NCBI RefSeq assembly: GCF_015687175.1
Contig: NZ_JADPQG010000004.1
Location: forward strand, 124,001-188,000
Length of the DNA stretch: 64,000 nucleotides
Direction of reading: 5' to 3'
DNA from: Reinekea sp. G2M2-21
Lineage (GTDB): Bacteria > Pseudomonadota > Gammaproteobacteria > Pseudomonadales > Natronospirillaceae
Shown: positions 45,529 to 53,564 of the stretch, one piece after another
Numbering within the stretch: position 1 is the stretch's first letter
How the letters are laid out: every line of letters starts with the position of its first letter
Notes under the pieces: generated by a model
What the model was told of the DNA's origin: nothing
Seen by the model: the letters and a program-made list of their open reading frames with translations, nothing else
The model's database searches: none
Position numbers and translations under genes: made by a program

Positions 45529-46497
45529 TTAGTGCAAATGCGGTTCTAAAATAGTTATAAAACTTTGCTGTGATGCCAAAAGCAGGGTGTCGAAATAGGC
45601 TTTTGCTGCCGTTTCCCGGTTTGCGTTTATTTCATTTAAACCGAAGCTGAGTGCCAGGTGTTCGTGGTAAGCCTCTGGGTGTCTTGCTCGAAAACGCTCA
45701 GCAAATATATGAGGCTTGTGGTGCTCGGCTTCAAAGAGTTCCGTTGCTGTTTTCGCCAGCTCAAGGACCGGGTATCCCTCAGTGTAAAGGCGGGTTGGCA
45801 TGGTGCTCGGGTTCGCAGGGGTCAGTAAGCCCAATTGAATGGAAAACAGGTTTTGAACCCGTTTTGGAACGTCCGCAATAGTCGGTTGCGCTGCTAATGC
45901 TTTAAACAACGCATCGGCCTTTAATTCAATAGCTTCTACTGTTTTTTGCCAATGCTCCTGTTGCACGGGTTCGCCGATTTGGTAGTTGATTTTGCTCGCA
46001 CCGTGCAAGGGCAAACTGCCAGTATCGCCTGCGACTAAGTTTCCAGTCAGGGTTCCGTTGGTTTTGGTCTCAATGCGATAGGGCAGCGACACCGGCGAGC
46101 CATCGCCATAACGGTAACTGAGCTCAGCGAAATGTTTGGGGCGGGTATCGTCTACAGAGTGTGTTGGTTGCGAGTACTCCTCAACAGGCTGAACGTGTGC
46201 CCGCCTCAGTTCTATTCGAGGCGCAGCAGGCGTTGGCCCACTACTGCCTTCGCGTCTGCGTAACTCATAGACTTCCCCCGATAGGTTTTTGTCCGCACTT
46301 TTAATAAAGCGGAACTGCGACGGTGAGGTTTTAAGTACAAACAGTGTCCGTTTTCCAGACACCAGATTGACGTCATCATAGTCTTCAGGCAATTGCCAAG
46401 TGGCATGCCAGGATAAAGGGTTCAGCGAAACGCCTTGTTTGCGCAAAAAGTCCTTCACAGGCTGATGCAGAAGTTGAATATCCTTCGACTGCGCCAT
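45529..46497 (-). CDS. Effector N-terminal segment, cut by an in-frame stop
   Basis: A 322-residue frame with a good ribosome binding site (AAGGATCTATCA) and start MAQSKDIQLLHQPVKDF. Residues about 120-190 (FAELSYRYGDGSPVSLPYRIE, NGTLTGNLVAGDTGSLPLHG) resemble the beta-sandwich adaptor found in type VI effectors. It ends at TAA (codon 323) and the reading frame continues straight into the nuclease part. The alternatives are a nonsense mutation, sequencing error, stop read-through, or two subunits made by reinitiation. Confidence 0.7.
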   Translation of the reverse strand: MAQSKDIQLLHQPVKDFLRKQGVSLNPLSWHATWQLPEDYDDVNLVSGKRTLFVLKTSPSQFRFIKSADKNLSGEVYELRRREGSSGPTPAAPRIELRRAHVQPVEEYSQPTHSVDDTRPKHFAELSYRYGDGSPVSLPYRIETKTNGTLTGNLVAGDTGSLPLHGASKINYQIGEPVQQEHWQKTVEAIELKADALFKALAAQPTIADVPKRVQNLFSIQLGLLTPANPSTMPTRLYTEGYPVLELAKTATELFEAEHHKPHIFAERFRARHPEAYHEHLALSFGLNEINANRETAAKAYFDTLLLASQQSFITILEPHLH

Positions 46498-46741
46498 TGA
46501 TAGATCCTTATCAAATGGAGGAGGGCGTATTCAACCGTTATTGGCATTGGTCTTCAATCAAAAGCCTCGCAAAGAGGGTTGCCGATGTTTCTATTTGCAA
46601 AGTTGATCACAAACTATGACAAACCTCGTAATTGGCCGTACTCATCCACCAAGGGGCAAGCTGATTGTCTGGTTAGTAAGTGGGTGTCGAGGTTGAAGGC
46701 TAGTTTTACATGCGGAGAGGACACTTGAGATTATCGATTTT
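46498..46741. other. Upstream region of the effector gene
   Basis: About 240 bp between the effector start and the tRNA-Phe array. Beyond the ribosome binding site I recognise no motif or gene in it. Confidence 0.5.
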
Positions 46742-47248
46742 ACAGGCACAAAAAAGCCCGCATTTCTGCAGGCTTTCTCGTTTTGAATAGTGGCGGGTCA
46801 CGCTGACTGCCCAGACGCGGACAATTTCGTCAGGAACGAATTTGCACGACCCGCAGGGAGCCCGAAGGGGAGCTACAAGGATGTAGCGAATAACTTAGGT
46901 GCCACCTTGGTCATGGCAGGGGGATTGATTTCTCCGTGCAAAAATAACAGGTACAAAAAAGCCCGCATTGCTGCGGGCTTTTTCGTTTTGAATAGTGGCG
47001 GGTCACGCTGACTGCCCAGACGGGGGATAACGGGGCCACCTTGGTCACGGCAGGGGGATCGATTTCTCCGTGCAAAAATAACAGGCACAAAAAAGCCCGC
47101 ATCTCTGCAGGCTTTCTCGTTTTGAATAAGTGGTGCCCAGACGCGGGATAACGGGGCCACCTTGGTCACGGCAGGGGGATTGATTTCTCCGTGAAATAAC
47201 AGGCACAAAAAAGCCCGCATTTCTGCAGGCTTTTTCGTTTTGAATGAG
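46742..47248 (-). repeat. Tandem array of tRNA-Phe 3' end plus terminator
   Basis: On the minus strand, after tRNA-Phe, the last ~15 nt of the tRNA (CGCGTCTGGGCACCA or variants) and its terminator (GCCTGCA-GAAA-TGCGGGC and T-run) repeat. TGCCCAG tail copies occur at 47134, 47013 and 46808, with four terminator copies in all. Spacing is 118, 121 and 205 bp, the last enlarged by an inserted segment. Between terminator and next tail lies a conserved GGAGAAATCAATCCCCCTGC block. The outer two copies end GTCAGCGTGACCCGCCA instead of ACCA. It is the same design as the tRNA-Leu array. Confidence 0.93.
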
Positions 47249-47325
47249 TGGTGCCCAGACGCGGAATCGAACCACGGACACGGGGATTTTCAGTCCCCTG
47301 CTCTACCGACTGAGCTATCTGGGCA
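47249..47325 (-). tRNA. tRNA-Phe (anticodon GAA)
   Basis: A 77-nt class I tRNA on the minus strand with encoded CCA. The acceptor TGCCCAGA... pairs with TCTGGGCA, the anticodon stem GGGGA-CTGAAAA-TCCCC presents GAA, and the T-arm contains GGTTCGATTCC. It reads UUU and UUC. Confidence 0.96.
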
Positions 47326-47361
47326 TGTTGTTCAGAGCAGTTGCCCCGTCAACGGATGCGT

Positions 47362-47390
47362 ATTAAACGGATTTTGCTTTTGGTCGTCAA
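47362..47390 (-). promoter_or_regulatory. tRNA-Phe promoter
   Basis: On the minus strand, -35 TTGACG (47390-47385) and -10 TTTAAT (47367-47362) are 17 bp apart and lie upstream of the tRNA 5' end at 47325. Confidence 0.6.
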
Positions 47391-47594
47391 CACCTTTTTT
47401 GCTAAATCTTTGATTTTTTTAACAAAATAATCAGATCGGTTGAATATTGATCGGCTCTGGATGCGTTTTGACCGCTATTTTTGCGACATCGATTAAGGCT
47501 TGTACAGACGTCAATGCGCTATAAGGCCGGGCGGACATGGTTTTGACATCACTTTTGGGCATTCTGTCCAAAACACCCAGACGAGGTCGCTGCC

Positions 47595-48413
47595 ATGAAG
47601 CTTTTTATTTGTTCCGATTTGCATATTGATGCCTTAACCCCAGCCCAATACCGGAATTTCACTTTACCGCCGGCCGATGTATACCTGATTGCCGGTGACC
47701 ATATGAACGGGGTGGTGGAATCGCATTATCGCTGGCTGATACAGAAAACCAACGGTATTCCAACCTACCTGACGATGGGCAATCACGATTATTACGGCCT
47801 GACCCGAGAGGATGCGATTAAACGGATTCGCCAATTGGTCTGGGGGTCTTCAATTCAATTGGTGTTCAACGAGTCCGTTTTATTGGCACCAGGCCTGCAG
47901 CTCTGGGCGTCGGATTTTTGGACGGATCTGGCGTTGACCGGGAATCGCGAGCGGGTGGTCGCCGCTTCCAGAGCCGTGTGGGATGATTTTGATGAAATTT
48001 ATGTGCGGGAGGGTGCCGAGTTTCGATGCATGCGGACCGATGACATGGTGGCATGGCATCAGGCCGCGTTGGCGCAGTTTGTCGAATTTCAGGCGCAAAC
48101 GGACGACGATATTCTGCTGATGAGTCACCACGGGTTATGCCCAGAAGCGCTAGCCAGAAATCTCATGGACGAACCGCTGACTGAGGTCGATGCGTTTTTT
48201 ACCAGCGATGCGCGTGACCGTTTGTTGGGGCTGACCAATGCTCCATTGTTATTGATACATGGGCATGTGCATCGATATCACCGGACGCCATTAACAGCAC
48301 GGACGACGGCATTCTGCAACCCGCGGGGCACCCACGGCACACTGCGTCAGACACTCGTTGAACTGGAATATACCGGTTCCCGTTGGCGGCTTATCGGCGA
48401 GCCAGATTACTGA
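47595..48413 (+). CDS. Calcineurin-like metallophosphoesterase
   Basis: A 272-residue phosphoesterase with the full metal-binding set: SDLHID near the N-terminus, IAGDHMN, MGNHDYYG, SHHG and IHGHVHRYH. GDH replaces the common GDLVD. It is cytoplasmic and probably cleaves a phosphomonoester or diester such as cyclic nucleotides. No ribosome binding site oddity; the upstream 200 bp hold the tRNA-Phe promoter on the other strand. Confidence 0.9.
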   Translation: MKLFICSDLHIDALTPAQYRNFTLPPADVYLIAGDHMNGVVESHYRWLIQKTNGIPTYLTMGNHDYYGLTREDAIKRIRQLVWGSSIQLVFNESVLLAPGLQLWASDFWTDLALTGNRERVVAASRAVWDDFDEIYVREGAEFRCMRTDDMVAWHQAALAQFVEFQAQTDDDILLMSHHGLCPEALARNLMDEPLTEVDAFFTSDARDRLLGLTNAPLLLIHGHVHRYHRTPLTARTTAFCNPRGTHGTLRQTLVELEYTGSRWRLIGEPDY

Positions 48414-48476
48414 CAGGGCAGCGGGGGTTTGGTATCGTGGCGCGCAAATTATTTGCATGGTTAAGGGACTTTTTTC

Positions 48477-49478
48477 ATGCGCTATCGTCTGACCTCTGTT
48501 TTTTTTCTCGCGTTCAGCAGTTCACTCATGAGTGCAGAGCACCCCACCACCGATGCTCACTATGAACAAGTGATCCGGGAAATGTGTGCCGCCAATCGCG
48601 CACCGGTTGCCCGAACCAAAGGTACCCAGATATTCAGTTGGACCGATGAACATGGTCAGGTCCATTTTGGCGATCGGCCGCCAGCCAATACCGATGTTCA
48701 ACGTGAAACTCTGCAGGGGCGAAAAGACTATTTCGAGATGACGGTATCCTTTCCGTCCGGTGCCACGAACAGCGAGATAGGCGACGCGCTTCAGGTGAAT
48801 GGTCACGCGATCGCCCAAGCCCTGAGTCGTCTCATTCCAGCCGAGCGCATGACTAAGTCCAGTATTGAAATGAAGGTGTTCAACAATCGCGTTGCGTTTA
48901 TGCGGCATAAGCAGACCCTGGCTCCGGGGCTGTCGAATAATGTGGATGGTTTTTATTCCGCGCTGGATAACACGGTCGCGGTTTGGCATAACGGTAACGA
49001 TGACTACGCCCAGCAAATAGCGTTGCACGAAGCCACACACGTTTTCCAGTACAAAAACATTGGCATGATGCCGGGATGGCTGACCGAGGGCATGGCGGAT
49101 TATTTTGCCAGTCTGAGAGTGCAGGGCAGTGCGAAGGTTGTGCCAGTTAACCCCTATTGGCTCTGGTACCTGCAGCAACAACGGCAGATCATTCCTGTGC
49201 AGACATTGATGTCGGCCCATTACAGTCAGTTTCAGGGCAATGCTGGTGCTACCTATTATGCGAACTCCTGGGCATTGGTTTATTTTCTGATGCGACCGGA
49301 AAACAGACCATTGATGGAACGCTATCTGGCGGACGTGTCGCAAGATAAGTGTGACGATATGCCTGACGCGCACAGTGTGTCGTTCTTTGAACAGCATTAC
49401 TCTGGTGGTATTGAAAAACTGCAACAGGACTGGATGCACTGGTTGGCTTCAAGTCACGACGTTCCGAATTATCATTAA
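48477..49478 (+). CDS. Secreted zinc peptidase-like protein with DUF4124-like N-terminus
   Basis: A 333-residue protein with a signal peptide (MRYRLTSVFFLAFSSSLMSA). A short DUF4124-like region follows (IFSWTDEHGQVHFGDRPP), then a gluzincin domain with the zinc motif LHEATHVFQ (HEXXH) near residue 184 and the distal Glu in WLTEGMADYFA. The pattern matches DUF1570-type peptidases acting on the cell envelope. It is 34 bp upstream of the DUF4173 membrane gene. Confidence 0.82.
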   Translation: MRYRLTSVFFLAFSSSLMSAEHPTTDAHYEQVIREMCAANRAPVARTKGTQIFSWTDEHGQVHFGDRPPANTDVQRETLQGRKDYFEMTVSFPSGATNSEIGDALQVNGHAIAQALSRLIPAERMTKSSIEMKVFNNRVAFMRHKQTLAPGLSNNVDGFYSALDNTVAVWHNGNDDYAQQIALHEATHVFQYKNIGMMPGWLTEGMADYFASLRVQGSAKVVPVNPYWLWYLQQQRQIIPVQTLMSAHYSQFQGNAGATYYANSWALVYFLMRPENRPLMERYLADVSQDKCDDMPDAHSVSFFEQHYSGGIEKLQQDWMHWLASSHDVPNYH

Positions 49479-49512
49479 CATCGTAACCAACATCCGAAAG
49501 GTACCATTTGCC

Positions 49513-51003
49513 ATGAACGAACCCCAAGACGCGTCTGTTGCTTACGACGACCAGCCCATTTATGTGAAACCACCGTTGCAATTAACGGCCTATGTTTTTT
49601 GTACTGCAACCCTGTTGGCGGTATTTGGCTATTGGGTGATGAATGGACACCAGCTTGCACTGGGCAAGACATTGTGGTTTTACAGTCTATTGGGCGCGGT
49701 GTATTGGTTTTCAGCGCAACGTAATAAAGCGTTGTTCGGTCTGGGTCTTTTGTTTGCGACGTTGCTCAGTTTCAGGGCGTCGGAAGTGCTGAATGTCATC
49801 AACAGTTGGGCGGTCATTCTGGTGTTGTTTTATATGGCAGCACAGCCAACATTGCTGGCTTTACGAAACAGTTCGCTGATTGCTTTCCTGGCCAATATTC
49901 GGATTTTTTCCTGGATAGCTGCCCCGATCTTGTTTGTATTCAGCGATGTGAACTGGAGTGCGCTTCGGGAAAATAAGGGGCGAATGTCCTGGTTGCCTGC
50001 GGTGTTTCGCATCCTGGTTATCGGTATACCGGTGCTTTTTGTTTTTCTGATGTTATTCATGTCTGCGGATGCGCTGTACGCAAAAATGGTGTCTGACATA
50101 GCCAGCCATTTGTTCGATATTTCGTGGAACTTAGAAACCGGTGTGCAAGTGGGTTTTTATGGTTTTTTGAGCTTGGCGTTTATACGGATGACTGCGTTTG
50201 GGAGCCGCTGGCATCAATCTGATTTGCCGGTTCCCAGTGTTCTGCGATTCGGTTTGATTGAAGTGATTGTTCTTTATGGTTTGCTGATTGCGTTGTTTGT
50301 CAGTTTTATCGTTGTGCAATTTGAATATTTTTTTGGTGGCAAAGACATTATCAACACGGTGAAGAATCTGACCTATTCGGAATACGCGCGCAGCGGTTTC
50401 TTTGAACTCGTGTTAGTGGTGGTTTTATTGCAAATGACGTTGCTGGTGGGATTTTGGATATGCCGGCGAGCGGAACCAAAAGTAGAGTACGCATTTCGCA
50501 TACTGGGCTTGTGCTTAATTGCGCTGTCCTCTGTCGTATTTTATTCAGCCCTAATGCGCATGGCGTTGTACGTGGAAACCTATGGGCTGACCGAACTGCG
50601 GTTCTATGCCACCGCGTTTATGCTTTGGTTGATCGTGAGTATGCTGGTGTTTGCCGCTCATGTATGGGTTCGCAACAGCGACTGGTTCCCGTCGGTCTAT
50701 GCCGGTTCCTTTGTCGCCTTTCTGGTTTTACTCAATGTGGTAAATCCCGATGGCTGGATTGCAAAACGGAATGTGAGTCTGGATATACCGGTTACCTATA
50801 GAGACTATGAGTACACTACGCAATTGAGCAGCGATGCATTCCCGCAGATGAGTAAAGTGTTCGATCAGCTCACTGTCTCTGAGCAAACCTCAATTTTGAA
50901 TGCGAAAAAGGTCATCATAACCGATAACGCGAACGCCGGTTGGCGCGCCTGGAATGTCAGCCGTTGGCGCGCGTCGAATTTGTTCCAGAGCAATTCTGAA
51001 TAA
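49513..51003 (+). CDS. DUF4173-like polytopic membrane protein
   Basis: A 496-residue protein with about ten membrane helices. The central block (FGGKDIINTVKNLTYSEYARSGFFELVLVVVLL) and VYAGSFVAFLVLLNVVNPDGWIAKRN match the DUF4173/DUF4153 family. The start MNEPQDASVAY has AAAGG upstream; the longer frame overlaps the preceding gene. It is just downstream of the peptidase gene, suggesting a common operon. Function unknown. Confidence 0.8.
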   Translation: MNEPQDASVAYDDQPIYVKPPLQLTAYVFCTATLLAVFGYWVMNGHQLALGKTLWFYSLLGAVYWFSAQRNKALFGLGLLFATLLSFRASEVLNVINSWAVILVLFYMAAQPTLLALRNSSLIAFLANIRIFSWIAAPILFVFSDVNWSALRENKGRMSWLPAVFRILVIGIPVLFVFLMLFMSADALYAKMVSDIASHLFDISWNLETGVQVGFYGFLSLAFIRMTAFGSRWHQSDLPVPSVLRFGLIEVIVLYGLLIALFVSFIVVQFEYFFGGKDIINTVKNLTYSEYARSGFFELVLVVVLLQMTLLVGFWICRRAEPKVEYAFRILGLCLIALSSVVFYSALMRMALYVETYGLTELRFYATAFMLWLIVSMLVFAAHVWVRNSDWFPSVYAGSFVAFLVLLNVVNPDGWIAKRNVSLDIPVTYRDYEYTTQLSSDAFPQMSKVFDQLTVSEQTSILNAKKVIITDNANAGWRAWNVSRWRASNLFQSNSE

Positions 51004-51186
51004 TTGCCATCTACCTCAGCGGGAATGCACATCCGCAAATTTCGAGGCTAGTTCGGCAAGTGATTTTCATTGTCTTGGCAAAGTCCCTAGCAAATCCGCA
51101 ATAGTTTGTTGCGGGTTTCACCACCTGACACCGCAACCCTAAAACCCTATACTACCCTCCGTTATTTTCCAACTCAGGAACCTGCT

Positions 51187-51951
51187 GTGACCCATTTCCG
51201 GCCCTGTATCGACCTACACCAAGGCAGTGTTAAACAAATTGTTGGCGGCAGCCTGAATGACTCCGGGGCAACCACCAATTTTGTCAGCGAGTACGACGCC
51301 GCTTACTACGCCGAGTTGTATCGCAAACACAGTCTCACCGGCGGGCATGTTATTGCCTTGGGACCAGGCAATGAGGCTGAGGTTAGGAAAGCGCTGCAGG
51401 CGTGGCCACAGGGTTTGCAGTACGGTGGCGGTGTTCAGGTTGAAAATGCTGCCGACTTTCTGAGCATGGGGGCCAGTCACGTGATTGTCACCTCGGCGCT
51501 GTTTGACGGTGCGGCGTTCAGTTTTAAAAAGCTCGAAGCCTTTAAAGCCGAGGTGGGTGCAGATCGTTTGGTGTTGGATCTCAGTTGCCGTAAGCAGGGC
51601 GATAGTTGGTTTATAGCGACCAATCGTTGGCAAACGGTGACGACCATGGAAGTTAACGAAGAAAACCTTCGCGAGCTGGCCAGTCATTGCGCTGAGTTTC
51701 TGATCCACGCGGCGGACGTCGAAGGCCTGCAAAGCGGTATCGATGAAAACCTGGTCTCGTTACTTGGCAACGTTGCAACATTGCCGGTCACTTACGCCGG
51801 CGGCGCGCGTCATTTGGCCGATCTGAAACGCGTACATGAACTCTCCAACGGTAAGGTCGATTTAACCATTGGCAGTGCACTGGATATCTTCGGCGGCAAG
51901 GGCGTGACTCTGAATGAATGTATTCAATGGAATCAGCAAGGTAAGAGCTGA
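51187..51951 (+). CDS. hisA: Eukaryotic-type HisA isomerase
   Basis: A 254-residue TIM-barrel ProFAR isomerase of the eukaryotic HIS6-like branch (TIGR02129 type). It opens FRPCIDLHQGSVKQIVGGSL, with catalytic Asp in CIDLH and the second Asp in HAADVEG, and has YAGGARHL and DLTIGSALDIFGG for phosphate binding. It converts ProFAR to PRFAR in histidine synthesis. The GTG start (VTHFRPCID) follows CAGGAA. No other his gene is adjacent. Confidence 0.88.
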   Translation: MTHFRPCIDLHQGSVKQIVGGSLNDSGATTNFVSEYDAAYYAELYRKHSLTGGHVIALGPGNEAEVRKALQAWPQGLQYGGGVQVENAADFLSMGASHVIVTSALFDGAAFSFKKLEAFKAEVGADRLVLDLSCRKQGDSWFIATNRWQTVTTMEVNEENLRELASHCAEFLIHAADVEGLQSGIDENLVSLLGNVATLPVTYAGGARHLADLKRVHELSNGKVDLTIGSALDIFGGKGVTLNECIQWNQQGKS

Positions 51952-52140
51952 ACGAAACGGCCGAGTGCCGTACACCTCATAGAAATATCAGTGCAACCAT
52001 GTCACAGAGTGGGGCAAATGCCGCAGTTGCTATAGACCTTCGCATAACTCTTTGCCGCACGGTAAAACAACGTGTGGGTTGTATCACCAAAAAAAGGTGA
52101 GCGTCATGTTCACCTTTGTTTGTTTCTGGGCCTTGGGCTT

Positions 52141-52875
52141 TTAATCAATGGTTGCAGGTAAACTTAAGTCACCCGATGCCACATCAAAAACATTCACAAC
52201 GCACAGTAAAGGGTCGTGCGCACTGGCGTTTACCCGCAGTCCCGCTGTCACGGCGTCGTAACGGCCATCTACTGTGTCTGCTGATCCCATCAGCGGTACC
52301 GTCACCGCGACGGTTTGCTCGGTGAGCACCGGTGAGTAGCCGGGGCTGTCCAGTAAAATAGGCAGGCCGGGCCAGGTAAGCGGCAGAGTCGGCGTTGCGT
52401 CGGTTGGAATGTCTGCCACTTTCAGGGCGCCTGCTCCGCATTGTTCGTCCGGCACTAACACGACCCAATGTGAATGCCACAAGGCGCCATCGTTAGCCAG
52501 GTTGCCATCTGCGTTCTCATCAAACAGCGGGGTATCGTCGAAATCCGGATGTGCCGTGACCGCCATAGCCAGAATCCCCTGATCCGCGTCAAACCCCACC
52601 ATGGCGGTATTCAGCGTGGTTGGCCAAACATAGGAAAAAACATCACTGCCCGCCAGGGCTCCAGTCGCTGACGGGACTTGGCGGCCCGCCTGACCGGAAA
52701 CCCGCATGTGAAAGGTCAGCGTATTGTTTTGCCGGGTAATGTTGGCGTGAACGATGTCAAAAGCAGTGTCAATCTGATCATTTTTAGCTGCAATTAAATC
52801 ATGGGCACCCGCCGGTAGAGAAAGGGCGGTTAGGCAGCAGGCCGTTAATCGACCGAGTAAGGTTACTGATTTCAT
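52141..52875 (-). CDS. Secreted protein of unknown function
   Basis: A 244-residue protein with a signal peptide (ending ALSLPAGAHDL). The mature part is mostly beta with DNA-like Asp-rich loops (FDDTPLFDENADGNLANDG), which may bind Ca2+. Two cysteines (EQCGAG, LLCVVN) could pair. No family recognised. It is divergent from a MarR regulator with palindromic sequence between, so it is probably the regulated target. Likely periplasmic or released. Confidence 0.65.
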   Translation of the reverse strand: MKSVTLLGRLTACCLTALSLPAGAHDLIAAKNDQIDTAFDIVHANITRQNNTLTFHMRVSGQAGRQVPSATGALAGSDVFSYVWPTTLNTAMVGFDADQGILAMAVTAHPDFDDTPLFDENADGNLANDGALWHSHWVVLVPDEQCGAGALKVADIPTDATPTLPLTWPGLPILLDSPGYSPVLTEQTVAVTVPLMGSADTVDGRYDAVTAGLRVNASAHDPLLCVVNVFDVASGDLSLPATID

Positions 52876-52897
52876 GGTATTTCTTTCCTTGGTTATG

Positions 52898-52912
52898 GTT
52901 TCGTATCGAAAC
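52898..52912. promoter_or_regulatory. Palindromic operator between secreted gene and marR
   Basis: GTTTCG-TAT-CGAAAC is a perfect 15-bp palindrome 23 bp from the minus-strand gene start. A related sequence, GTTTTGATTCGATAC, lies at 52952-52966 just before the MarR start. Both could be binding sites of the regulator. Confidence 0.6.
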
Positions 52913-52975
52913 TATTTGCATTATCAGCAGATTTTTTGTGTTGTCAAATTAGTTTTGATTCGATACTGTTCTGCC

Positions 52976-53518
52976 ATGACAAACGAAACGACACTCTGGA
53001 TAGAAAGACTGGCATTGCTGCACAAGAGTCAAATGCGCAAAGCGGCGAGTCAGGAAGGGCTGCAATTAGTGCATGTTGATGCGCTGCAATATTTTGCGCT
53101 CTGTAACCGATACTCGAATACGGCTCAGGCGCTGACGCTCTATTTGGGGCAAACCAAAGGCAGCATTTCCCAAAGTTTGAAATTAATGACAGAGCTGGGT
53201 TTTTTGGAACGTCGGAATGATGCGAACGATAAACGAGTCACGCGGTTGTTTCTGACGCCTGCGGGCCAGCAGTGTCTTGAGCGCATTCGGCAAAACTTTG
53301 CGCCGAATGTCAGTGATGATCGGTCCACGGCCCAGGTGTTGGCCAACTTATTGAAAGACCTGCAGCGCACGCAAGCGCTGGTAGGTTTCGGGATGTGCAA
53401 AAGCTGCCGTCATAATCGCACACTCGATGACGGTCGGTTTCAGTGTGGTTTGACTCAGGAACCCTTAACCGAGAGCGATGTGCAACTGATCTGTGTGGAA
53501 CACGAGTTCGCTGGCTAA
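52976..53518 (+). CDS. MarR-family regulator with cysteine-rich tail
   Basis: A 180-residue MarR winged-helix protein. The recognition region SNTAQALTLYLGQTKGSISQSLK and wing ERRNDANDKRVTRLFLT are clear. The C-terminus, beyond the usual fold, holds CKSCRHN, FQCG and LICVEHE, that is four cysteines (CX2C plus two) that could bind zinc or sense thiol oxidants. The start is MTNETTLW; the open frame begins earlier, over the divergent promoter. No repressor of this build is known to me. Confidence 0.85.
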   Translation: MTNETTLWIERLALLHKSQMRKAASQEGLQLVHVDALQYFALCNRYSNTAQALTLYLGQTKGSISQSLKLMTELGFLERRNDANDKRVTRLFLTPAGQQCLERIRQNFAPNVSDDRSTAQVLANLLKDLQRTQALVGFGMCKSCRHNRTLDDGRFQCGLTQEPLTESDVQLICVEHEFAG

Positions 53519-53564
53519 CGACGTGGGCGGCGGTTGCCGTTTGCCTTTCGTGTTTGCAATAGTG

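Noticed and set aside
43519-46497. Complete type VI secretion locus
   Set aside because: No Hcp, VgrG, PAAR, sheath or baseplate genes are present; only the effector/immunity island is seen.
46873-47281. Several overlapping minus-strand ORFs in the tRNA-Phe array
   Set aside because: They cross terminator hairpins and the tRNA tail repeats and only reflect the tandem repeat.
46742-47325. Prophage or integrative element attachment site at tRNA-Phe
   Set aside because: tRNA-tail copies recall att sites, but every copy is accompanied by its terminator, spacing is regular, and there is no integrase in the window.
48522-49439. 305-residue minus-strand ORF
   Set aside because: Antisense shadow of the HEXXH peptidase gene, which has a signal peptide, domains and zinc motif.
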